From contig NZ_BGZH01000001.1 in NCBI RefSeq assembly GCF_009617755.1, positions 2,046,001 to 2,110,000 of the forward strand: 64,000 bases of DNA. Reading direction: 5' to 3'. Position numbers and translations under genes: made by a program. The notes under the pieces are model-generated. The model searched no databases, had not been told where the DNA came from, and saw only the letters and a list, made by a program, of their open reading frames with translations. Each line of letters begins with the position of its first letter. Positions within the stretch are counted from its first letter, which is position 1. The DNA comes from Marinobacter salsuginis. Its GTDB lineage: Bacteria > Pseudomonadota > Gammaproteobacteria > Pseudomonadales > Oleiphilaceae. Shown here one piece after another: positions 57,912 through 64,000 of the stretch.

Positions 57912-58799
57912 ATGGCGGAAAACCAGACCTATTACGTTCCGGAACAAAGCAAGTGGCCCATCATCGCGACCGTTGGCCTGGGGGTGACCCTCTACGGGGT
58001 GGCCGCCATCATGGTCAATGGCAAGCAGGGGGAGAGCACGACCGGCGCCTGGATCATGTTCCTGATCGGCGCCCTGATCATGGCTTATATGCTGTTTGGC
58101 TGGTTCGGGAACGTTATTAAAGAAAGCCGGGCTGGGCTATATAGCGAACAGATGGACCGCTCGTTCCGATGGGGGATGAGTTGGTTCATCTTCTCGGAGG
58201 TGATGTTTTTCGCGGCGTTTTTCGGCGCCCTGTTCTACGTTCGCGTGTTTGTCGTGCCCTGGCTCGGCGGCGAGGGTGACAAAGGCAGTACCAATATGTT
58301 GTGGGAGGGGTTTTCCGCCAATTGGCCGCTGATCAACAACCCCAATCCGGAAGCTTACCCCGGCCCCAAGGAAGTGATCAGCGCCTGGGGTTTGCCGCTG
58401 ATGAACACCATTTTGCTGGTCACCTCGTCATTCACGATTACGGTGGCCCACCATGCCCTGAAAGTGGGTAATCGGGCGAAAACCAAGCTCTGGCTGGCAA
58501 TAACCATTGCTCTTGCACTGGTGTTCCTGTTCGTACAGGGCTATGAGTACATGCACGCCTATCAGGATTTGGACCTGACCCTCGCCTCCGGCATATATGG
58601 CAGCACCTTCTTTATGCTAACCGGGTTCCATGGTGCGCATGTAATGCTGGGTTCGTTGATGCTGATCATCATGCTTGTTCGCATCAACAAGGGGCACTTC
58701 ACCGCCGAAAAGCATTTTGGCTTCGAGGCAGCGGCCTGGTACTGGCACTTCGTGGATGTTGTCTGGCTGGGCTTGTTCGTTTTCGTCTACATCATTTGA
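57912..58799 (+). CDS. ctaE: Cytochrome c oxidase subunit III
   Basis: 295 residues with seven expected membrane helices. Conserved parts include RWGMSWFIFSEVMFFAAFFG (Glu in the membrane), a FHGAHVMLGSLML block and a C-terminal WYWHFVDVVWLGLFVFVYI. The N-terminal VPEQSKWPIIATVGLG segment is typical. It completes the catalytic core. CGGAGA precedes the ATG. It ends 10 bases from the convergent DUF2909 gene. Confidence 0.97.
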   Translation: MAENQTYYVPEQSKWPIIATVGLGVTLYGVAAIMVNGKQGESTTGAWIMFLIGALIMAYMLFGWFGNVIKESRAGLYSEQMDRSFRWGMSWFIFSEVMFFAAFFGALFYVRVFVVPWLGGEGDKGSTNMLWEGFSANWPLINNPNPEAYPGPKEVISAWGLPLMNTILLVTSSFTITVAHHALKVGNRAKTKLWLAITIALALVFLFVQGYEYMHAYQDLDLTLASGIYGSTFFMLTGFHGAHVMLGSLMLIIMLVRINKGHFTAEKHFGFEAAAWYWHFVDVVWLGLFVFVYII

Positions 58800-58809
58800 G
58801 GTTTGCGGG

Positions 58810-59013
58810 TCAGGGCGTCGGATTTAATGTCAGGGCGCCCTGCCACAGAGCGATCAGAATCACCGCCAGGAGCAGTATGCTAAGCGCGACCCGGACGGCA
58901 AGGGAGTTGACCACCCGATGGGTCTTGCCGCCATCCTTGATCAGAAAGAAAAGGCCGCTGAACAGGCTCACCACCACGGCAAGCATCAGGAAAACGATAA
59001 AGGCCTTGAGCAT
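58810..59013 (-). CDS. Twin-transmembrane DUF2909 protein
   Basis: 67 residues from the ATG at 59013, with CAGGAA 5 bases upstream. Two hydrophobic helices (AFIVFLMLAVVVSLFSGLFF and LSILLLAVILIALWQ) are joined by a polar loop with KDGGKTHRVVNSLAVR. The family is small and often found, on the opposite strand, between coxC and SURF1 genes. It may assist oxidase biogenesis, but this is not established. Confidence 0.85.
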   Translation of the reverse strand: MLKAFIVFLMLAVVVSLFSGLFFLIKDGGKTHRVVNSLAVRVALSILLLAVILIALWQGALTLNPTP

Positions 59014-59093
59014 GAGAATTCCTGTTTTTATTGGTGTTGTGAATGTACGGGGCGGAACAGGTTCCGGGCTCGCTGAGGTCACTATAGCAGAGC

Positions 59094-59828
59094 ATGTCTG
59101 ATTCGCAGCGTACACACCGCCAATGGCACTTTGACTGGCGGTTGCTGGTGTTCAGCGGCGTATTTCTGCCTTTGCTGGTCAGCCTGGGTGTCTGGCAGCT
59201 GAACCGGGCCGAGGAAAAGCAGGTCCTGCTGGAGCAGTGGCAGCAGGAAGCAGAAAACCTGGCATGGCAGGACATGGTGTCCGGAGATCTGACCAGTGGC
59301 CGGCCAGTGACATTAACCGGCATGTACGGAAGCCGAACCTGGCTTCTGGACAACCGGACCCGGGACGGAGCTCCCGGGTATGAGGTGCTTGCAGAGTTTC
59401 GACCGCTTGAGGGGCCGCCGGTGGTCATCAATCGCGGTTGGGTACAGGCGCCGCGAACCCGGGCTGAGCTCCCGGACATCGCAACGCCCGAGGGCATTTT
59501 CACCCTGGAAGGGCGGATCAGCGATTACCCGGTACCTCCGGTGCTGGTGGACCAGCCGGCGGCCGAGGATCAATGGCCCCAACGAGTGCAGAGTCTCTCC
59601 GAGCAGGCTGCGCGGCTGGAGATCCCGGAACTTCCCGACAGGATTGTGCGGCTTTCCGGGGAGGGCCAACCGGGCGCTTACCGCGCGGATTGGGAACCGG
59701 ACCTGATGGGGCCGCAAACCCATTACGGATATGCCACGCAATGGTTTGCGCTGGCCGTGGCGCTGACTATATTGACGGTAGTGGCGAGCTATAGAAAGCG
59801 CGAGTTATCGAAAGACAGGAGCCAATAA
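59094..59828 (+). CDS. SURF1-family oxidase assembly protein
   Basis: 244 residues. Two membrane helices, one at ~15-35 (LVFSGVFLPLLVSLGVWQL) and one at the C-terminus (WFALAVALTILTVVASY), bracket a periplasmic domain. GVWQLNRAEEK, PGYEVLAEFRP, VVINRGWV and THYGYATQWF are the SURF1 signatures. It is believed to help insert heme a into subunit I. Its TAA stop shares one base with the next ATG. Confidence 0.95.
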   Translation: MSDSQRTHRQWHFDWRLLVFSGVFLPLLVSLGVWQLNRAEEKQVLLEQWQQEAENLAWQDMVSGDLTSGRPVTLTGMYGSRTWLLDNRTRDGAPGYEVLAEFRPLEGPPVVINRGWVQAPRTRAELPDIATPEGIFTLEGRISDYPVPPVLVDQPAAEDQWPQRVQSLSEQAARLEIPELPDRIVRLSGEGQPGAYRADWEPDLMGPQTHYGYATQWFALAVALTILTVVASYRKRELSKDRSQ

Positions 59829-60478
59829 TGACAATGACAATGGCTAACCGGATATCCAACCAGGAACAGAACGAAGGGCCAACCCCGGAGCAGGCCCGTC
59901 GCGGCCGCCGCACAGCGTTCCTGCTGTTTGCACTGGGTTTTGGGCCGATGATTGTCGCAACCATCATGTTTTACACCGGCTGGCTGAACCCTGCCGGCCA
60001 TACCAACAACGGCGTTCTGCTTCAGCCCGTGGCGCCGGTATCGACGCTCAACCTTGAAACCGCGTCCGGCACTCCGCTGGCAGAGCGCTTCGGTCCGGAT
60101 AAAGCCGACCCGGACTGGCTGATGATCGTGGCTGCCGGACAGTGTGGCAGCCAGTGCGAGGAACTGCTCTATCTGGCCAGACAGGTGAATATTGCCCTTG
60201 GCAAGAACGCCAATCGTGTCTCCAGGGCGGCGGCACTGGGGAGTGTGCCTTCCGATCTGCAGGCGCGTTGGTCTTCCGAATACAGCTCCATGGAACGGCT
60301 TGTGCCCGCAGCAGGTGCTCAGCCCAACTGGCCATCCGGTATCAATCCGGACGCCGAGCCCCGCATCCTGCTGGTCGATCCCTTCGGTAATGTGATGATG
60401 CATTACGGCTCCGAACATACCGGCAAGGATATGCTGGAGGATCTCAAGCATCTGCTCAAACTGTCGCAGATCGGTTAA
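59828..60478 (+). CDS. Membrane-anchored SCO-like protein with CxxxC motif, unknown function
   Basis: 216 residues. One helix (~28-50, TAFLLFALGFGPMIVATIMF) anchors a periplasmic domain. This contains GQCGSQCEELL with Cys106 and Cys110, spaced like the C-x3-C copper motif of SCO proteins. A closing PRILLVDPFGNVMMHYG strand pair resembles thioredoxin folds. The family is annotated as hypothetical in Pseudomonas oxidase clusters. It is coupled to SURF1 by a 1-base overlap and followed by ctaA, so a role in oxidase copper or thiol chemistry is likely but inferred. Confidence 0.8.
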   Translation: MTMTMANRISNQEQNEGPTPEQARRGRRTAFLLFALGFGPMIVATIMFYTGWLNPAGHTNNGVLLQPVAPVSTLNLETASGTPLAERFGPDKADPDWLMIVAAGQCGSQCEELLYLARQVNIALGKNANRVSRAAALGSVPSDLQARWSSEYSSMERLVPAAGAQPNWPSGINPDAEPRILLVDPFGNVMMHYGSEHTGKDMLEDLKHLLKLSQIG

Positions 60479-60500
60479 TGGTCACAGTGGGGATCCAGCC

Positions 60501-61604
60501 TTGAATCAGTCTCTTCAATCATCCTCCCAAGCCGCCCGGAAGATGGCCAAGTGGGCCACGTTCGCCGTTCTGCTGGCGGTTGTCGTCATCATGCTGGGTG
60601 CCTGGACCCGTCTGGTGCATGCCGGGCTCGGCTGTCCGGACTGGCCCGGATGCTATGGCTTTCTGACGGTACCCCAGAGCGAATCCAGCATTGCTATCGC
60701 CAATGCCCGTTTCCCGGATACGCCGGTGGACGTGGAAAAGGGCTGGCCGGAAATGATCCATCGCTATGCCGCCGGGACTCTCGGTCTGGTGGTCTTCGGG
60801 CTGGCGGCCTATGCCGTTCGCCGCCGTCGCGACGGTGTTCCTGTGAAGCTGCCGCTGTTTATTGCCGGGTTTATCATCCTTCAGGGTGCCTTCGGCATGT
60901 GGACCGTTACCCTGAAACTCTGGCCCCAGGTGGTGGCGTTACACCTCCTCGGTGGCTTTACCACCCTGAGTTTGCTGACACTGCTTACCTTCCGGCTGCG
61001 ACGGCAGGCCAGCCAGAAGCGGGACCAGGAGCCGCCGCCAAAGACTGCACTGGCCGGTTTCCGGCCCTGGCTGTATGGCGGGCTCCTCCTGGTGGTGATG
61101 CAGATTGCCCTGGGGGCCTGGACAGCCGCCAATTACGCCGCCGTTGCCTGTACCGACCTGCCTACCTGCCAGGGTCAGTGGTGGCCTGCGGGTATGGATT
61201 TCCGGCACGGCTTTGATGTCACCCAGCACGTGGGCCCCAACTATCTCGGGGGGCAGCTTACGGCGGACGGGCGAGTCGCCATCCATGTCACCCACAGGCT
61301 AGGCGCCATGGTGGTGCTGGTTTATTTCACGGCATTGCTGGCACTGATGGGGCGTCGACGCGGCGATTCGGGACTCGACAACGCCATCAAGCTGGTGGCG
61401 GTGGTATTGGCGGCCCAGATCCTGTTGGGGCTGGCCAACGTTATCTTCCATATTCCCCTGTCCATTGCCGTGGCCCATAACGCCATGGGCGCGGGACTTC
61501 TTTTGTCAGTGATTCACCTGATCTGGCAGCATCAACTGTTGCCAAAAACGCACACAGCCACAGCACCAAACACAACAACAATGACCCAGGAGGTTACGGC
61601 ATGA
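60501..61604 (+). CDS. ctaA: Heme A synthase (COX15/CtaA)
   Basis: 367 residues from a TTG at 60501 with GTGGGGA upstream; an ATG at 60543 is a shorter alternative. Eight membrane helices are expected. LGAWTRLVHAGLGCPDWPGC with paired Cys, EMIHRYAAG, VALHLLGGFTT and the second-half VTHRLGAMVVL and VAHNAMGAGLL carry the heme-binding His. It oxidises heme O to heme A. It overlaps ctaB by 4 bases. Confidence 0.96.
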   Translation: MNQSLQSSSQAARKMAKWATFAVLLAVVVIMLGAWTRLVHAGLGCPDWPGCYGFLTVPQSESSIAIANARFPDTPVDVEKGWPEMIHRYAAGTLGLVVFGLAAYAVRRRRDGVPVKLPLFIAGFIILQGAFGMWTVTLKLWPQVVALHLLGGFTTLSLLTLLTFRLRRQASQKRDQEPPPKTALAGFRPWLYGGLLLVVMQIALGAWTAANYAAVACTDLPTCQGQWWPAGMDFRHGFDVTQHVGPNYLGGQLTADGRVAIHVTHRLGAMVVLVYFTALLALMGRRRGDSGLDNAIKLVAVVLAAQILLGLANVIFHIPLSIAVAHNAMGAGLLLSVIHLIWQHQLLPKTHTATAPNTTTMTQEVTA

Positions 61605-62521
61605 GCGAGCAAGTGGAAGCACTGCCGGCCCAGGCAATTGCGAGCGACTCCAGAACAACCATTTCCTGGCGTGACTACCTGGAGCTGACCAAGCCCAGGG
61701 TGGTCGCGCTGATGATCCTCACCTCGGTGATCGGGATGCTGCTGGCGGCTCCGGGGGTGCCCGGTTGGGGCGTGTTGATATGGGGTAACCTGGGTATTGC
61801 CCTGCTGGCCGGCGCTGCCGCAGTAGTGAACCATGTGGTGGACCAGAAAATCGACACGGTGATGGCACGTACCCGCAAGCGGCCAGTGGCCACCGGCAAA
61901 ATTGCGCCCATGGACGCGTTCCTTTTTGCGGCCATCTTGGCGTGTGTCGGTATGGCGGTACTGATGTGGCAGGTGAATCATCTCACCGCCTGGCTGACCC
62001 TCGCCTCCCTGGTGGGCTACGCCGGTGTCTATACCCTGTTCCTGAAGCGTGCTACGCCCCAGAACATCACCATAGGCGGTCTGGCCGGTGCCATGCCCCC
62101 GCTGCTGGGTTGGACCGCCGTGACCGGCCAGGTTGAGGGCCATGCCCTGTTGCTGGTGCTGATCATTTTTGCCTGGACGCCTCCGCATTTCTGGGCACTG
62201 GCCATCCACCGCAAGGAAGAATACGCGAAGGCGGGTATTCCGATGCTGCCGGTCACCCACGGCAACAAGTTCACCGAGCTTCACATTCTGCTCTACACGC
62301 TGATGTTGCTGGCGGTCAGCCTGCTACCTTTTGTCACAGGCATGTCCGGCGGCATTTACCTGATGGGCGCCCTGGCCCTTGGCCTGCGCTTCCTGCAGTA
62401 CGCAGTGCGGCTGTTGAAGGGTGATGACCGGCGGGTAGCCCTGAATACCTTCAAGTATTCCATCACTTACCTCATGGCGCTGTTTGTGGTATTGCTTGTG
62501 GATCATTTTGTATTCTTCTGA
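61601..62521 (+). CDS. ctaB: Protoheme IX farnesyltransferase (heme O synthase)
   Basis: 306 residues, UbiA-type prenyltransferase with about nine helices. LELTKPRVVALMILTSVIGM, the Asp-rich NHVVDQKIDTVMARTRKRP, and FAWTPPHFWALAIHRKEEYA are the expected motifs. It adds farnesyl to protoheme, giving heme O for CtaA. Its start overlaps the ctaA stop (ATGA). A long hairpin element lies between it and the SCO gene. Confidence 0.97.
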   Translation: MSEQVEALPAQAIASDSRTTISWRDYLELTKPRVVALMILTSVIGMLLAAPGVPGWGVLIWGNLGIALLAGAAAVVNHVVDQKIDTVMARTRKRPVATGKIAPMDAFLFAAILACVGMAVLMWQVNHLTAWLTLASLVGYAGVYTLFLKRATPQNITIGGLAGAMPPLLGWTAVTGQVEGHALLLVLIIFAWTPPHFWALAIHRKEEYAKAGIPMLPVTHGNKFTELHILLYTLMLLAVSLLPFVTGMSGGIYLMGALALGLRFLQYAVRLLKGDDRRVALNTFKYSITYLMALFVVLLVDHFVFF

Positions 62522-62539
62522 GTCAGACATTGTGCTGAC

Positions 62540-62642
62540 GCAGGCGGGGATGGCTTTCCGAAACACGCTGTAAATACGTCCGTGTATTCTCGGCTCCGCC
62601 ATCCATGGCTCCGCACGGTTTCGGAAAGCCATCCCCGCCTGC
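62540..62642. repeat. Long perfect hairpin element D (25-bp stem) between ctaB and SCO gene
   Basis: A 25-base arm (62540-62564) is perfectly complementary to 62618-62642. The 53-base loop contains two more self-complementary units: AATAC-GT-CC-GTGTATT-like and GGCTCCGCC/ATCCATGGCTCCGC. Read on the reverse strand, they match the plan and ATGGAT core of element A. It is located 19 bases past ctaB. Confidence 0.9.
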
Positions 62643-62669
62643 TTATCTGATCAACGACGTGGACCACGC

Positions 62670-63341
62670 ATGAAAAGCTCCAGCTCTATTCGCCTTACCC
62701 TGTTCTTCCTTCTGCTAATCGTTGTTCTGATCTTTGGACTGGTTGTGGGTCGGCAGGTATTTCTGGTGGGTAACCAGGAACCGATTCCGGCGCCGGAGCT
62801 GACCGATTTCAATACCTATGTCTATGATCAGCCTAGGCAATTGGCAGAGTTCACGCTGACGGATGAGAACGGTGAAACGGTCACCCGGGAAAGCCTGAGG
62901 GGTCGATGGACCTTTGCCTTCGTCGGCTACACCAATTGCCCGGATATCTGCCCGGCGGCCATGGCCAATCTGCGCCAGACCGACAAGCTGCTTTCGAAGG
63001 AGCTGCCCCAGCCCGATTACCTACTGGTTAGCGCCGATCCCGAGCATGACACTCCGGAAAAACTCAAAGCCTACACCGGTTTCTTCGGTGAGAACTTCCA
63101 CGGCCTGACCGGCGATCTCGACACCCTCCGGACATTGGCCAAAAGCCTGAGCGCTGTGTTCGTGCACCGGGAGGTGGACGGCGAGCTGCTGGTGGATCAC
63201 AGCGGCCACTTCGCCCTGCTGAATCCTGATGGCGAACTGGCTGCGGTGATCCAGCCACCCCATAATCCGCACAACCTGGCCGAGGCCTTCGAGCGGATCT
63301 ACCAGTGGGCGAAAGCCAATCGCGACCGGGTAAGCTCCTGA
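62670..63341 (+). CDS. SCO1/SenC-family copper chaperone
   Basis: 223 residues. One N-terminal helix (LTLFFLLLIVVLIFGLVVG) is followed by a thioredoxin-fold domain with Cys90 and Cys94 (YTNCPDICPAAM) and His177 (LLVDHSGHF), the complete SCO copper ligand set. It loads copper into the CuA site of subunit II. It is the last oxidase gene, separated from ctaB by hairpin element D, so it may have independent or reduced transcription. Confidence 0.96.
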   Translation: MKSSSSIRLTLFFLLLIVVLIFGLVVGRQVFLVGNQEPIPAPELTDFNTYVYDQPRQLAEFTLTDENGETVTRESLRGRWTFAFVGYTNCPDICPAAMANLRQTDKLLSKELPQPDYLLVSADPEHDTPEKLKAYTGFFGENFHGLTGDLDTLRTLAKSLSAVFVHREVDGELLVDHSGHFALLNPDGELAAVIQPPHNPHNLAEAFERIYQWAKANRDRVSS

Positions 63342-63361
63342 CGCCATAGAACCCGGAACCG

Positions 63362-64000
63362 ATGCTCCCGATTGATGCCATTCTCCCAGAGTTACAAGCA
63401 GCTCTGGAGCAAACCAGTACCGTGCTCCTGCAGGCCCCACCGGGCGCCGGCAAAACCACCCGTGTTCCCCTCGCGCTCCTCGATGCGTCCTGGCGTGGCG
63501 ATGGCAGGATCCTCATGCTCGAGCCCCGTCGCCTGGCGGCGCGGTCTGCGGCCCGATTCATGGCCAGGCAACTCAGTGAAAAGCCAGGCCAGACGGTTGG
63601 CTATCGCACACGGCTGGATACACAGGTTTCTCCCGCGACCCGCATTGAAGTGGTGACCGAGGGCATCCTGACCCGGCTGATCCAGGCCGACCCGATGCTG
63701 GAGGACTACGCGGCGGTCATCTTCGACGAGTTCCACGAGCGCTCGCTTCAGGCGGATCTTGGCCTTGCCCTGGTGCGGGAATCGCAGCAGGCGTTGCGGG
63801 AGGATCTGCGGCTGCTGGTGATGTCCGCGACCCTGGATACCGCACCCATCGCAAGGGTGCTGGGCGACGTGCCCGTTATTACCAGTGAGGGGCGCGCGTT
63901 TCCGGTGGAGGTCCATTACCGGCCGATGTCTCGCAACAGCCGCCCGGTGGACCAGGTTACGTCGGTGGTTCAGGAGGCCTTGAGGGATCAAACCGGCTCC
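63362..64000 (+). CDS. hrpB: ATP-dependent helicase HrpB, N-terminal part (runs off window)
   Basis: 213 residues are visible from the ATG at 63362; the frame is open to the window end. The DEAH/RHA-type helicase core shows Walker A QAPPGAGKTTRVPLALL, motif Ia EPRRLAAR, motif II IFDEFHERSLQADLGLAL (DEFH) and motif III VMSATLD. HrpB-type proteins are about 800-850 residues; their cellular role in most gammaproteobacteria is unclear. It starts 20 bases after the SCO stop. Confidence 0.93.
   Translation, partial: MLPIDAILPELQAALEQTSTVLLQAPPGAGKTTRVPLALLDASWRGDGRILMLEPRRLAARSAARFMARQLSEKPGQTVGYRTRLDTQVSPATRIEVVTEGILTRLIQADPMLEDYAAVIFDEFHERSLQADLGLALVRESQQALREDLRLLVMSATLDTAPIARVLGDVPVITSEGRAFPVEVHYRPMSRNSRPVDQVTSVVQEALRDQTGS

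Overview
The window reads as ordinary chromosome of a marine gammaproteobacterium, most likely Marinobacter or a close relative. This is inference from gene content. The run glyQ-glyS-gmhB, trkA-rsmB-fmt-def, tsaP-dprA-tsaC-hemF-aroE matches the conserved Pseudomonadales/Alteromonadales-type neighbourhood. The flagellar stators are of the sodium-driven PomAB type, and there is a full aa3 cytochrome c oxidase cluster. Genes are dense, often overlap by 1-8 bases, and sit in long co-directional runs. No rRNA, CRISPR array, insertion sequence or prophage was seen. One tRNA, tRNA-Pro(CGG), is present.

Layout. 1-2593: end of a FAN1-like VRR-NUC nuclease, then a nuclease-helicase fusion. 2532-9256: fructose phosphotransferase system (fruR divergent from fruBKA) with a palindromic FruR operator candidate between them. 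9302-15041: a VOC-family protein and a reverse-strand sensory block (PAS-GGDEF, GAF-GGDEF-EAL, Aer). 15246-18453: sulfide module (SQR, periplasmic DsrE-like protein, rhodanese, 1-Cys peroxiredoxin). 18705-20261: phospholipase-D lipoprotein. 20358-28508: tRNA-Pro, gmhB, glyS, glyQ, trkA, rsmB, fmt, def on the reverse strand. 28927-35625: tsaP, dprA, tsaC, hemF, aroE, pomA, pomB and a PA4642-family protein. 35667-40815: Hsp20, a sulfatase-fold membrane protein, a short OpgH with a separate small upstream ORF, gamma carbonic anhydrase. 41041-45390: prlC, a zinc-ribbon protein, a NhaC-superfamily transporter, a DUF1653 protein. 45549-47345: a 7TMR-DISM diguanylate cyclase. 47360-52773: a tightly packed six-gene reverse-strand operon. 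52980-54308: MATE transporter. 54512-63341: aa3 oxidase structural, assembly and heme A genes. 63362-64000: start of hrpB.

How the genes work together. The fru genes import and phosphorylate fructose through their own EI/HPr relay. The sulfide genes probably detoxify sulfide by feeding electrons to quinone. The oxidase cluster encodes subunits I-III plus copper delivery (Cox11, SCO) and heme A synthesis (CtaA, CtaB, SURF1). Four proteins carry GGDEF and/or EAL domains, so c-di-GMP signalling is well represented.

The most interesting parts are: (i) the six-gene operon at 47360-52773, linking a cupredoxin, a periplasm-sensing GGDEF/EAL protein with a degenerate cyclase motif, a DUF3034 outer-membrane-type protein, a lipoprotein truncated globin and DoxX; (ii) two families of long intergenic hairpins whose arms differ between copies but stay self-complementary while their loops are conserved; (iii) the split or shortened OpgH coupled to a sulfatase-fold membrane protein instead of OpgG; (iv) an SCO-like CxxxC protein of unknown role inside the oxidase assembly genes.
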